The position numbers were made by a program, and so were the translations under genes. Source: an uncultured Flavobacteriaceae bacterium (GTDB lineage: Bacteria > Bacteroidota > Bacteroidia > Flavobacteriales > Flavobacteriaceae). From it: DNA of 64,000 nt. The notes below the pieces were generated by a model. That model searched no databases. It saw nothing but the letters and a program-made list of their open reading frames with translations, and had not been told where the DNA came from. Shown one piece after another: positions 24,949 through 34,522 of the stretch. Where the stretch lies: NCBI GenBank assembly GCA_947504035.1, contig CANNGA010000009.1, positions 149,327 to 213,326 of the forward strand, written 5' to 3'. How positions within the stretch are numbered: the first letter of the stretch is position 1; every line of letters begins with the position of its first letter.

Positions 24949-26205
24949 ATGTATGCCTTAGTAGACTGTAATAATTTTTATGCGTCTTGCGAACGGGTTT
25001 TTAATCCTAACTTGCAGCATAAGCCCATCGCTATTTTAAGCAATAATGATGGCTGTGTTATCTCGCGAAGCGATGAGGCAAAGGTGTTGGGTTTGCCTAT
25101 GGGTGCTCCTATTTTTAAATGGGAGGGCTTTTGCAAAACTAACGGTATAAAAGTATTGTCTTCTAATTATCCATTGTACGGCGATATGAGTCATCGCGTC
25201 ATGCGCATATTAGAACAGTTTACGCCCGATGTAGAAGTGTATAGTATCGATGAGGCATTTTTAGAATTTAAAGGTTTTAGTGATTGGGATTTTGCTAATT
25301 ACGGTTTAGAGATACGGGGGCGTATTTTAAAATGGACGGGTATCCCTACTTGTGTGGGCATAGCGCCAACAAAGGCTTTGAGTAAAGTGGCTAATAAAAT
25401 CGCACGGAAGTTTCCTGAAGAAACTAAAGGTATTTATGTGATCGACTCTGAAGCGAAACGGCTTAAAGCTTTAAAATGGATTAAGATAGAAGAGGTTTGG
25501 GGAGTGGGGCGAGGCTTACAAAAGCGTTTAAAAGCGAAAGGCTGTAAAAAGGCTTATGATTTTACATGCTTATCAGACGATTGGGTACGTAAAAATTTGG
25601 CCATTACGGGGTGGAAGTTGAAAAAAGATTTAGAAGGGAATTCCCAGCTAAAACTGGATGAGGTAACCACAAAACGCGCTATTGCGACCACCAGAAGTTT
25701 TGAATACACGTTTTCAGATATTGATAACATCAAAGAGCGTATCTCTACGTTTGCAACACGCTGTGCTGAAAAATTAAGGCAACAAGGATCTAGTTGTAAT
25801 ATGGTTTATGTAACACTACAAAGCGATCGGCATAAGCAAAATACAACACAGCATAAAGGTCGTAAAATGATAACTTTAGCCTACCCCACAGATTCAAGTC
25901 TTGTCATTAGCAGTGCAGCAGTAAATGCGGTAACAGATATCTTTAAAGCAGGCGTAAATTATAAACGTGCGGGCGTTATTGTTATGGGGTTGGTGGCTAC
26001 AGATAATTACCAATTACAACTGTTTCAAAAAGAAAACCCAAAGCACAAGCCATTGATGCAGGCTATAGATGGTTTAAATGCCAAGTATGCCGATCATAAA
26101 ATAAAGTTAGGCAATCAAGACTTAAAGCGCACCTGGAAAATGCGTCAAGAACGTTTATCTCCAAGATATACTACACGTATTAGTGATATTATTGTAGTAA
26201 AATAA
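24949..26205 (+). CDS. umuC: Y-family DNA polymerase, UmuC type
   Basis: 418 residues. UmuC is the catalytic subunit of the translesion polymerase V, which needs cleaved UmuD as partner. Catalytic residues are visible: Asp6 in MYALVDCNNFYASCERVF and the YSIDEAFLEF acidic pair; the SNNDGCVISRSDEAK finger, an HhH region (KWIKIEEVWGVGRGLQKRL), the little-finger domain and a DUF4113-type C-terminus (YKRAGVIVMGL) follow. umuD, usually directly upstream, is absent: the upstream gene is an unrelated secreted protein. No SOS operator could be recognised. Confidence 0.93.
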   Translation: MYALVDCNNFYASCERVFNPNLQHKPIAILSNNDGCVISRSDEAKVLGLPMGAPIFKWEGFCKTNGIKVLSSNYPLYGDMSHRVMRILEQFTPDVEVYSIDEAFLEFKGFSDWDFANYGLEIRGRILKWTGIPTCVGIAPTKALSKVANKIARKFPEETKGIYVIDSEAKRLKALKWIKIEEVWGVGRGLQKRLKAKGCKKAYDFTCLSDDWVRKNLAITGWKLKKDLEGNSQLKLDEVTTKRAIATTRSFEYTFSDIDNIKERISTFATRCAEKLRQQGSSCNMVYVTLQSDRHKQNTTQHKGRKMITLAYPTDSSLVISSAAVNAVTDIFKAGVNYKRAGVIVMGLVATDNYQLQLFQKENPKHKPLMQAIDGLNAKYADHKIKLGNQDLKRTWKMRQERLSPRYTTRISDIIVVK

Positions 26206-26301
26206 AAGGAGGACAGAGTTGTTGAAAATTATAAAAGGGCGTTTGGTATTCCATATGGGTTTCAAACCTTTTTATTTACATTTGTCTATAGATAATAGAT
26301 T

Positions 26302-27000
26302 ATGAAAGACCTCTTTATTTTAGTACTAAGCATTGTCTCTGTAATTCAAGTGTTTTCACAAGAATTGACCAGTAGGGTAAAGGATAGTTTATATAAAGAA
26401 GATCAATTTTATATTGGCACGACTTATAACCTTTTAGGAAAGCGCCCAGAGGATTTAAGGCAAACTAGCTTTTCATTAGGGTTTCATTTAGGGTTTATAA
26501 AAGACATGCCTATTACCAAAAGGCGTAATGTAGCCATAGGAGTAGGCTTAGGGTATTCTACGAACTCTTATATCCAGAATCTACTTATTCAAAGAGAAGA
26601 CGTTTCTGGAGATTTTAATTTTAGCGTTATTGATGCGAATACAGTAAATTTTACCAAAAATAAATTTTCAGAGCATGTTATAGAGTTGCCCATAGAGTTT
26701 AGATGGCGTACATCTACAGTGAGTTCTTATAAATTTTGGCGTGTTTATGTGGGAATGAAACTAGGTTATGTGTTTACGAATAGAAGTAAATTTGAAGGTA
26801 GTTTAGGGACGTTTATACATCAAAATATTCCTAACTATACGACATTTCAATATGGTCCTACGTTAAGCGTAGGCTACAATACGTGGAATATTTTTGCCTA
26901 TTATGGTGTGAATTCTATCTTTTCGGACACGACTTTATTAAACGGTGTGCCATTGGATAGCAATGCGGTAAAAATAGGATTGTTATTTTACATTCTTTAA
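26302..27000 (+). CDS. Outer-membrane beta-barrel protein, PorT-like fold
   Basis: 232 residues with a signal peptide (MKDLFILVLSIVSVIQVFSQ). The mature part shows repeated amphipathic strands (TSFSLGFHLGFI, NVAIGVGLGYSTNSY, VYVGMKLGYVF, GPTLSVGYNTWNIFAYYGV) and ends in a hydrophobic strand (VKIGLLFYIL), consistent with the PorT-family barrel fold. It could be a T9SS-associated PorT relative or an unrelated barrel; the sequence does not decide. A TACATTTG octamer at 26277-26284 is a plausible -7 element. It converges on the PAP2-like gene without a visible terminator. Confidence 0.65.
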   Translation: MKDLFILVLSIVSVIQVFSQELTSRVKDSLYKEDQFYIGTTYNLLGKRPEDLRQTSFSLGFHLGFIKDMPITKRRNVAIGVGLGYSTNSYIQNLLIQREDVSGDFNFSVIDANTVNFTKNKFSEHVIELPIEFRWRTSTVSSYKFWRVYVGMKLGYVFTNRSKFEGSLGTFIHQNIPNYTTFQYGPTLSVGYNTWNIFAYYGVNSIFSDTTLLNGVPLDSNAVKIGLLFYIL

Positions 27001-27029
27001 GTTTTAATAGTGGAGTATCTTCTAAAGGA

Positions 27030-27638
27030 TTAAAGCCAATTTGTAATTAAAATAAGTTGTGGAAATAGGCCGACAACAGCCCCCATGATTAGTTCTGTAA
27101 CGGTATGGGCTTTTAAATGCAGGCGAGAGGTTGCTACAGCACCTATAGCTATAGATAGCGCAGCAAGTGTGCCGTTAATATTAATGCTAAAGTGAATGCT
27201 AAGCGCTATAAAAAACATAAACAGACCGCAAATTGCGATCATATGTATGCTCGCTTTAAAATTGAATAGCGCTAAAATTAAGCAAGCTAGTGTAGATATT
27301 AAAATGCCTACAAAGAAATAATAGAGCTCTATGTACATGTGAGGTTGCAGTACACTTTGTAGCACCAAAATTATAATCAAGGCATTAAGCATTAAAGGTA
27401 TAATACGTTCTCTAGCACTGTTTAAATGAATAGAACGTACTTTTCCTATGGTTTTTAACAAGAGATACAATAATAGGGGCAATATTATGGTAAGTATGCT
27501 TAGAGAAAATAACTTGGCCCAAATAATCCTAGTATCGATATAACGGGTCGATTTTACAAAGTAAAACATAACGCCTAAAATAGGCATTAGTAGGGGGTGA
27601 AAAATCACCGAAATACTTTTTAAGACATGGTGTATCAT
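27030..27638 (-). CDS. Multi-spanning membrane protein, degenerate PAP2-like
   Basis: 202 residues, hydrophobic, with about six membrane segments. The C-terminal segment VATSRLHLKAHTVTELIMGA recalls motif 3 of PAP2 phosphatases (SR-x5-H-x3-D/E-x2-G), but the PSGH motif 2 is not found; the nearest match is ASIHMI. It may be an inactive or divergent PAP2 relative. The start overlaps the rpoN stop (ATGA), so it is translated with sigma-54. The substrate is unknown. Confidence 0.5.
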   Translation of the reverse strand: MIHHVLKSISVIFHPLLMPILGVMFYFVKSTRYIDTRIIWAKLFSLSILTIILPLLLYLLLKTIGKVRSIHLNSARERIIPLMLNALIIILVLQSVLQPHMYIELYYFFVGILISTLACLILALFNFKASIHMIAICGLFMFFIALSIHFSININGTLAALSIAIGAVATSRLHLKAHTVTELIMGAVVGLFPQLILITNWL

Positions 27639-29098
27639 ATCTTTTTTCTTAAACGCGCCACAGGAATATCTAACTGCTCCCTGTACTTCGCTACCGTTCG
27701 TCTCGCAATAGGATAACCTTTCTCTTTTAAAATTTTCGCTAAAGCTTCATCAGTGAGTGGTTTCTTTTTACTTTCCTCTTCAATAACGGTTTCTAATATT
27801 TTTTTAATTTCTCGAGTAGAAACATCCTCACCTTGATCATTTTTCATAGACTCCGAGAAAAATTCTTTGATGAGTTTTGTGCCATAAGGCGTGTCTACAT
27901 ACTTACTATTGGCTACCCGAGAAACGGTAGAGACGTCCATTTGAATTTCGTCAGCAATATCTTTTAAGATCATTGGCTTAAGCTGGCGTTCATCTCCCGT
28001 TAAAAAGTAATCTTTTTGGTAGTGCATAATGGCACTCATGGTAATAAATAAGGTTTGTTGACGCTGTTTGATCGCCTCAATAAACCATTTTGCAGCATCT
28101 AATTTTTGTTTGATAAAAAGAACAGCATCTTTTTGAGATTTACTTTTGTCTTTGGCGTCTTTATACCCTTTTAGCATATTGTTATACTCTCGAGAGACAT
28201 GTAATTCTGGTGCATTCCTGCCATTAAGTGTTAATTCTAAGGCACCATCTATAATTTTAATGGCAAAATCAGGTACAACATGTTCTACGATACGGTTATT
28301 TCCCGAATACGACCCTCCTGGCTTTGGATTGAGATGTTCAATTTCGCCAATGGCATCTTTGAGTTGAACTTCCGATATGTCGAACTTTTGAAGGAGCTTC
28401 TTATAGTGTTTTTTAGTAAAAGCATCGAAAGCTTGGTCTATAATAGCAATGGCCAAATCGGTATCTGGTGTTTTTTCCTTTCGGTGCAATTGGATGCTTA
28501 AACATTCTTGAAGGTTACGAGCTCCAACACCTGCAGGATCTAATTGGTGTACAATTTTTAAAACAGCTCCAATTTTTTCCTCGCTGGTATATACATTTTG
28601 AGTAAAGGCGAGATCGTCCATGATATCAGATAATGAACGTCTTATATAGCCACTTTCATCAACACTGCCCACTAAGAATTCGGCAACATCGCGTTCCTCT
28701 TCAGAAAGTCTGTACGTATTTAATTGATTAATTAAATGCTGTGTAAAAGAGGTTCCTGCAGCATAGGGAACCGATTTTTCATCATCATCGCTACTGTAAT
28801 TATTCGCATGGGTGCGGTAATCGGGAATTTCATCGTCGCTTAAATACTCGTCAACATTAATGTCTTCAGCATTTATGGTTTCGTTATCATTAATCTCTTC
28901 CGAAGGGCTTTGGTCTATATCGGCATCAAACTCATTAGCAACATCTTCTTTACCACCTTCTAATGCTGGATTTTCCTCTAATTCTTGCTTTAGACGTTGT
29001 TCAAAAGCTTGTGTTGGCAGCTGAATCAATTTCATTAATTGAATTTGCTGAGGTGATAACTTTTGCGATAATTTAAACTGTAAATGTTGTTTGAGCAT
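27635..29098 (-). CDS. rpoN: RNA polymerase sigma-54 factor
   Basis: 487 residues. Sigma-54 directs RNA polymerase to -24/-12 promoters that need an enhancer-binding ATPase. Region I is Gln/Leu rich (KLSPQQIQLMKLIQLPTQAF), followed by a long acidic region II (about residues 50-105), the core-binding domain, the HTH (DIQ-like ADEIQMDVSTVSRVANSKYV) and the C-terminal RpoN box ARRTVAKYREQLDIP, which contacts the -24 element. All domains are intact and of normal length. It overlaps the next gene by four bases. Confidence 0.96.
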   Translation of the reverse strand: MLKQHLQFKLSQKLSPQQIQLMKLIQLPTQAFEQRLKQELEENPALEGGKEDVANEFDADIDQSPSEEINDNETINAEDINVDEYLSDDEIPDYRTHANNYSSDDDEKSVPYAAGTSFTQHLINQLNTYRLSEEERDVAEFLVGSVDESGYIRRSLSDIMDDLAFTQNVYTSEEKIGAVLKIVHQLDPAGVGARNLQECLSIQLHRKEKTPDTDLAIAIIDQAFDAFTKKHYKKLLQKFDISEVQLKDAIGEIEHLNPKPGGSYSGNNRIVEHVVPDFAIKIIDGALELTLNGRNAPELHVSREYNNMLKGYKDAKDKSKSQKDAVLFIKQKLDAAKWFIEAIKQRQQTLFITMSAIMHYQKDYFLTGDERQLKPMILKDIADEIQMDVSTVSRVANSKYVDTPYGTKLIKEFFSESMKNDQGEDVSTREIKKILETVIEEESKKKPLTDEALAKILKEKGYPIARRTVAKYREQLDIPVARLRKKI

Positions 29099-29186
29099 AA
29101 GTTGATTGGGTTTGACGCTAAGTTAAGTAAAAAGTATAAAGTTAGTATAACAAAACAGACAATGAAAAAGTTGTGCCAAACTCGTT

Positions 29187-30620
29187 TTAAAATGCAGCAT
29201 TTTGTGGACTTCTTGGAAAAGGGATAACATCTCTAATGTTTGTCATACCTGTAACAAACATGACAAGACGCTCAAAACCAAGGCCAAAGCCAGAATGTAC
29301 TGCTGTGCCATACTTGCGTAAATCTAAATACCACCATAACTCTTCTTCTGGGATTTGTAGTGCTGCCATTTTTTCTTTAAGAACGTCTAAGCGTTCTTCG
29401 CGTTGCGAACCGCCTACCATTTCTCCTATTCCAGGGAATAAAATGTCCATAGCTCGTACCGTTTTACCATCGTCATTTAAGCGCATATAAAACGCCTTAA
29501 TAGCGGCAGGATAATCAAATAATATAACAGGACATTTAAAATGTTTTTCTACAAGAAAGCGTTCGTGCTCACTTTGTAAATCGGCACCCCAGTCTTCAAT
29601 GGGGTATTTAAATTTCTTCTTTTTATTGGGTTTACTATTACGTAATATATCTATAGCTTCGGTATAACTTACACGTTTAAAATTGTTATCGATGACAAAA
29701 TTTAATTTTTCAATTAACGAAAGACTACTGCGTTCTGCTTGAGGTTTCTTTTTTTCTTCGTCGCGTAATCGTTTTTCTAAAAATTCAATATCGGTTTTAT
29801 TCGTTTCTAAAACATAATTGAGCACAGATTTTAGAAAATCTTCTGCCAAATCCATATTACCGGGTAAGTCCATAAAAGCGACTTCGGGTTCTATCATCCA
29901 AAATTCAGACAGGTGTCTTGATGTATTAGAGTTTTCGGCTCTAAAGGTGGGCCCAAAGGTGTACACTTTTCCTAAAGACATGGCATAAGTTTCTGCTTCT
30001 AATTGCCCAGATACGGTTAAATTGGTTTCTTTTCCAAAGAAGTCTTGCGCGTAGTCAACGTTGTTATCGGCATCAAGCGGTGGGTGTTTTGGATCTAGTT
30101 TGGTGACTTTAAACATTTCTCCAGCACCTTCGGCATCACTTCCTGTAATAATAGGCGTGTGCATATAGTAAAAACCGTTATCGTTAAAGTATTTGTGAAT
30201 AGCGAACGACAGGGTAGAGCGTATGCGCATAATGGCGCTAAAAGTACTGGTACGCGTGCGCAGGTGTGCATTTTCTCTTAAAAATTCAAAAGAGTGTTTT
30301 TTGGGTTGAATAGGATAGGTGTCCGGATCAGAATCACCTAATATAGTAAGATGTGATACTAAAATTTCTATGGCTTGCCCTTTACCTTGACTCTCTACCA
30401 GTTCTCCCTTTATCTCTACAGCAGCTCCTGTAGTAACACGTTTTAAAAGGGCTTCATCGGTCTGTTCAAAATCGACAACACATTGTATGTTTTCAAGCGT
30501 AGAACCATCATTTAAAGCAATAAATCTATTGGCTCTAAACGTTCTCACCCAACCTTTAACAGCAATTTCGGGTACTCTATTTTTTTGATTCAACAAGTCT
30601 GAAACGGAATATAACTGCAT
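29187..30620 (-). CDS. asnS: Asparagine--tRNA ligase
   Basis: 477 residues, class IIb aminoacyl-tRNA synthetase charging tRNA-Asn in the cytoplasm. The N-terminal OB-fold anticodon-binding domain (VKGWVRTFRANRFIALNDGS) is followed by the catalytic domain with motif 2 (FRAENSNTSRHLSEFWMIEPE) and motif 3 (GFGLGFERLVMFVTGM). An insertion between the motifs (about residues 280-335, Lys/Glu rich) is seen in Bacteroidota AsnRS. The C-terminus IRDVIPFPRSPQNAAF is that of AsnRS rather than AspRS. No defects. Confidence 0.96.
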   Translation of the reverse strand: MQLYSVSDLLNQKNRVPEIAVKGWVRTFRANRFIALNDGSTLENIQCVVDFEQTDEALLKRVTTGAAVEIKGELVESQGKGQAIEILVSHLTILGDSDPDTYPIQPKKHSFEFLRENAHLRTRTSTFSAIMRIRSTLSFAIHKYFNDNGFYYMHTPIITGSDAEGAGEMFKVTKLDPKHPPLDADNNVDYAQDFFGKETNLTVSGQLEAETYAMSLGKVYTFGPTFRAENSNTSRHLSEFWMIEPEVAFMDLPGNMDLAEDFLKSVLNYVLETNKTDIEFLEKRLRDEEKKKPQAERSSLSLIEKLNFVIDNNFKRVSYTEAIDILRNSKPNKKKKFKYPIEDWGADLQSEHERFLVEKHFKCPVILFDYPAAIKAFYMRLNDDGKTVRAMDILFPGIGEMVGGSQREERLDVLKEKMAALQIPEEELWWYLDLRKYGTAVHSGFGLGFERLVMFVTGMTNIRDVIPFPRSPQNAAF

Positions 30621-30730
30621 AAATACGTATTTAGAGCAGTAAATATAATGGTTTCAAAGGATAGAGGTCAACTATTAGAACTAAAAAAAAGCTTAAAATG
30701 GAACTAAAAGTAGCTTATAGATATAGTGTA

Positions 30731-33139
30731 TTAATCTTCTTTTGGCCGCGTTACTTCTGCATCATCTTCTTCTGGAATAATATTAATTGCAGGTTTTTTA
30801 AGGACCGTTTTATTTGCAATATTACGTTCTAAAGACAATAATAAAGAGGGAAGGAGCAATAGGTTAGACAGCATGGCAAATAACAACGTGGCCGATACTA
30901 AAGCACCTAGGGCAACTGTACCTCCATAACTAGAAATCGTAAATACAGAGAATCCAAAAAAGAGCACTATAGAGGTGTAAAACATGCTTACCCCTGTTTC
31001 CTTTAGCGCGCCATAGACCGAAGGTTTAATTTTCCATTTATTGGCTTGTAATTCTTGACGGTATTTGGCTAAGAAATGAATGGTATCGTCTACCGAAATA
31101 CCAAAGGCAATACTAAATACAAGTATCGTAGAAGGCTTTATAGGAACACCAATATACCCCATTAAACCCGCTGTAACTAAAAGGGGGATTAAATTAGGGA
31201 TGAGTGATACAATAATCATGCGTGCAGATCGAAACATATAAGCCATGAATAACGAGATAAGTAATATGGCTAATGATAATGAAATGGCTAAGTTCTTCAC
31301 CAAATATTTGGTGCCTTTTTGAAATACTAAAGCTTTTCCTGTAACAACAACATCGAAACGTTTTTTTGGAAATACTTTATGTATTTTTTCTAAGAGATTT
31401 TCTTCTATACGCTGCATTTTATCGGTGCCTACGTCTTTCATAAATGTTGTAATACGTGCGTATTGTCCCGTACTATCCACAAAGTTATTAAGTAAATCTA
31501 CTTTTGAGGTTGAATTTTTAGCATAAGATAAAATAAAACTACTTTCTTGAGATGTTGGGAGTTGGTAATATTTAGGTTTGCCGTTATAATAGGCCTGTTT
31601 TGAGTATTTAACGAGACTTACAACCGAAATAGGTTTAGACAATTCTGGTACTTCAGAAATGAAAGTTTCGATCTCATCCATACGCTTTAAAGTCGATAAC
31701 TTCATGACCCCTTTTTTTCGTTTGGTATCAATCATGATCTCTAATGGCATAATACCGTTAAATTCCTTTTCGAAAAAACGAATGTCTTTAAAAAACTGCG
31801 TCTGTTTGGGCATGTCTTCTATTAGGCTTCCAGAAATTTTAATTTGATAAATGCCTATCATACTCACGATAAGTAACACTACCGAAATGCCATAAATAGC
31901 AATGCGTTTTTGTCTTACCATACGTTCCATCCAATTCACAAAACCACCAATCCATTTTTTATTAAGATGCTCTAAATGGCGCTCTTTAGGAAATGGTAAA
32001 AACGTGTATATAATTGGAATAATGAGCAAGCATAATATGAAAATGGCAATGATACTCAAGGAGGCTACAATACCAAATTCTTTAAGAAGTTTACTTTCTG
32101 TAAGAATAAATGTAGCAAAGCCAGAAGCAGTTGTAATGTTTGTCATTAAGGTGGCGTTGCCTACTTTGGTAATAACGCGTTGTAATGATTTTACTTTATT
32201 GCCATGAAGTTTTACTTCATGTTGGTATTTATTAATTAAGAAAATACAGTTAGGAAAGCCAATAACTATAATTAGAGGCGGAATTAAAGCGGTAAGTACC
32301 GTAATTTCATAATTAAGTAAGCCTATGATGCCTAAGGTCCACATAACACCAATGCACACTACAACAAGTGAAATAAGTGTGGCTCTAAACGATCTAAAAA
32401 AGAAAAAGAAGATGATGGAGGTCACCAATAAAGCACCTATTATAAATAAATAGATTTCGTCTACGATGTGTTTAGAGTTGAGTGTACGAATGTAAGGCAT
32501 ACCAGAAACACGAACATCTAAACCAGTAGCTATTTTGAAGGCTTCAATTTCTGGGACTAATGTTTTTAAGATAAAATCTTTTCGCTTAGAGGTGTTAACA
32601 ATATCTTTTTCGAGATATACGGCAGAGCGAATGGTTTCTGTTTTACTGTTAAAAAGAAAGTTATCGTAAAACGGATATTGCTCAAAAAGCGCTGTTTTAA
32701 GCGATTTAATTTCGGCTAAACTGGATACAGAATCTTTGATGAATGGTTCTAAATCAAATTTCTTTTTATCCGTGTTTTTGATGAGTTTCTGTAAATCTTT
32801 TATAGAAACCACCGAACTCACTTCATCGTAACGTTTAAAGCTTTCAGATAACTTGTTCCAAGCATTTAGAGTCTTTACATTGAATAGTGCGCTGTCTTTT
32901 ACACCAATAATGATGAGATTACCTTCTTCTCCAAAAATCTCTAAAAAGGAATTGTAGATGATATTAACCTCGTGATCGTCTGGTAATAAATTGGCTTCGG
33001 TACTGGTGAAGCGCATATTCTCCCACTTGGTACTAAAAAATAAGGTAACGAGTACTATAGCAATTAAAATGCCAATTTTATTACGTAAAATGAGCCTTGC
33101 TGTAATATCCCAGAAGTCTTTCGAAAAAAGTTTGAACAT
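30731..33139 (-). CDS. RND / MMPL family exporter
   Basis: 802 residues with two halves, each with one N-terminal membrane helix, a large periplasmic loop (about residues 45-215 and 445-610) and a five-helix bundle (about 225-400 and 620-770), the single-chain layout of MMPL/HAE3-type transporters. The bundle motif GISVDDTIHFLAKYRQE is readable. Such proteins use the proton gradient to move lipids, hopanoids or other hydrophobic cargo; no membrane-fusion protein or TolC gene is adjacent, so cargo and partners are unknown. The C-terminus is acidic and cytoplasmic. A minus-strand -7 element lies 20 bases before the ATG. Confidence 0.85.
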   Translation of the reverse strand: MFKLFSKDFWDITARLILRNKIGILIAIVLVTLFFSTKWENMRFTSTEANLLPDDHEVNIIYNSFLEIFGEEGNLIIIGVKDSALFNVKTLNAWNKLSESFKRYDEVSSVVSIKDLQKLIKNTDKKKFDLEPFIKDSVSSLAEIKSLKTALFEQYPFYDNFLFNSKTETIRSAVYLEKDIVNTSKRKDFILKTLVPEIEAFKIATGLDVRVSGMPYIRTLNSKHIVDEIYLFIIGALLVTSIIFFFFFRSFRATLISLVVVCIGVMWTLGIIGLLNYEITVLTALIPPLIIVIGFPNCIFLINKYQHEVKLHGNKVKSLQRVITKVGNATLMTNITTASGFATFILTESKLLKEFGIVASLSIIAIFILCLLIIPIIYTFLPFPKERHLEHLNKKWIGGFVNWMERMVRQKRIAIYGISVVLLIVSMIGIYQIKISGSLIEDMPKQTQFFKDIRFFEKEFNGIMPLEIMIDTKRKKGVMKLSTLKRMDEIETFISEVPELSKPISVVSLVKYSKQAYYNGKPKYYQLPTSQESSFILSYAKNSTSKVDLLNNFVDSTGQYARITTFMKDVGTDKMQRIEENLLEKIHKVFPKKRFDVVVTGKALVFQKGTKYLVKNLAISLSLAILLISLFMAYMFRSARMIIVSLIPNLIPLLVTAGLMGYIGVPIKPSTILVFSIAFGISVDDTIHFLAKYRQELQANKWKIKPSVYGALKETGVSMFYTSIVLFFGFSVFTISSYGGTVALGALVSATLLFAMLSNLLLLPSLLLSLERNIANKTVLKKPAINIIPEEDDAEVTRPKED

Positions 33140-33158
33140 TGTGTTTGTAAAAGATGCG

Positions 33159-33166
33159 CAAAGGTA
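33159..33166 (-). promoter_or_regulatory. -7 element upstream of the RND exporter
   Basis: Minus strand TACCTTTG, an exact TAnnTTTG match 20 bases before the start codon at 33139. No -33 partner was found at the usual spacing. Confidence 0.4.
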
Positions 33167-33199
33167 GAAAAAACAATGTATTAAGCGGCGAAAATCGAC

Positions 33200-34468
33200 T
33201 TATAATGTAACATTAAAAGTGAATTTTAATGCAAGATTATCATCAAAATTAGGAAGGTGATACGCTCCATAGCGGTATGTGAAACTAAGACCAAAGCCAA
33301 AGAGAAGCTTGTTTAATTCTAAACCAGATTCGGTATAGCCTTTTTTAAGGGAGCCAAATGCAATGTTTTCATGACGCTGCGGACTGTTAATATCACCTAA
33401 GGCGTAGCGGGATATCAATACCAGCTGAGGTTGAAATCGCGGTGCGATACGAAATGGTTTTAGGTAATGTTTAAACTGAAGTGTCGTAAATTTATCAGAG
33501 AAAAATTCGTTAAAAAACATGGTCTCAAAACTTGTAATACCAGCGACTGAAAAACGTTGAAAGACACCTTCTTTATTGATGTTATTAGGATAGGCATGGT
33601 AGAGATGTGTTAAGGGAGTGTCTCCACGTGCAATACCTGCAACTACCGTAATTTCTGAAACGGATTTGTTCTTATGTTCAATCCGCTCAATAGCCTTAAG
33701 ATCGATTTTAGTAAAATTAAAGTCACCTTTAAAGGCATCCTTTATACTTTTTGTGAACTGAAACGCAAATTGTGGATATCCTAATTTTACCTCTTGTGGT
33801 AAATCTTTAACGTTTTTAAATTTATTAAAAGGACTCCAATGAAAAGAGGTAATTGCAGTAGTAAACTGAAATTTACTAAAACGTTCGCCGTTTAAATTAA
33901 ACTGATAGCTGTAGGTAGGTTCTACATTACTTACAGCAAATTGTACTGTAGACGCTAGTTTAGGGTGTAATTGGTGCTTTAAGAATACGGCTTGCGTTAT
34001 GTGTCTATGGAATAAGTCGATATTGAGCAAGCGCGGTTCGAAAAATTGAAAGAAGCGGGTATCGGTTAAAAATTTAGAACTTCCTGTTTCTTGCAGATCG
34101 TCTGTATATGAGACCCCCAGCCATGTATTGGTTGACTTAAAAATACGTGTGCTACCCCCTATGCTGTATTTAAAAGCATGATCGGCAAAACCGTAAACCG
34201 TATAGCCTGTAAGTCTATAATTTTTAGAAAATTTGTCGTTAGTGAGCCCTCCTAAACCTGTTCTTAGGCCTTCAAATTGGTTGAATTTCACGAGATACCT
34301 CAAGTCAAAATCAAAATACTTAGTGGGGAAGTAACCATTCCCTATCTGTTTGAGAAAAAGACTTTTTTTAATGGAGTCTGTTTCTATTTCGAAGCGTTGG
34401 CTTACTGCATTTTGAGCTTGTGCCGTTCCAATTAAGAGGTACACTAAAAGCGCACAATATTTTATCAT
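33200..34468 (-). CDS. Outer-membrane barrel resembling the C-terminal part of DUF5686 proteins
   Basis: 422 residues with its own signal peptide (MIKYCALLVYLLIGTAQA). The body matches the barrel half of DUF5686 family proteins (FEGLRTGLGGLTNDKF, NYRLTGYTVYGFADHAFKYS, RFEPQ-type strands, C-terminal GFGLSFTYRYGAYHLPNFDD and LKFTFNVTL). Typical DUF5686 proteins are roughly twice as long and begin with a carboxypeptidase-regulatory domain and an N-terminal module, both missing here. Since a signal peptide is present and frr lies directly upstream, this is a naturally short version, not a recent truncation. Function unknown. Confidence 0.65.
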   Translation of the reverse strand: MIKYCALLVYLLIGTAQAQNAVSQRFEIETDSIKKSLFLKQIGNGYFPTKYFDFDLRYLVKFNQFEGLRTGLGGLTNDKFSKNYRLTGYTVYGFADHAFKYSIGGSTRIFKSTNTWLGVSYTDDLQETGSSKFLTDTRFFQFFEPRLLNIDLFHRHITQAVFLKHQLHPKLASTVQFAVSNVEPTYSYQFNLNGERFSKFQFTTAITSFHWSPFNKFKNVKDLPQEVKLGYPQFAFQFTKSIKDAFKGDFNFTKIDLKAIERIEHKNKSVSEITVVAGIARGDTPLTHLYHAYPNNINKEGVFQRFSVAGITSFETMFFNEFFSDKFTTLQFKHYLKPFRIAPRFQPQLVLISRYALGDINSPQRHENIAFGSLKKGYTESGLELNKLLFGFGLSFTYRYGAYHLPNFDDNLALKFTFNVTL

Positions 34469-34495
34469 TGCTAATATGTAAGCTATAGGTTAAAG

Positions 34496-34518
34496 AAAAA
34501 GCGACTAAAATGTCGCTT
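34496..34518 (-). terminator. Intrinsic terminator of frr
   Basis: Minus strand: AAGCGAC, six-base loop, GTCGCTT followed by a short T-run. It starts five bases beyond the frr stop. Confidence 0.75.
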
Positions 34519-34522
34519 ATAA

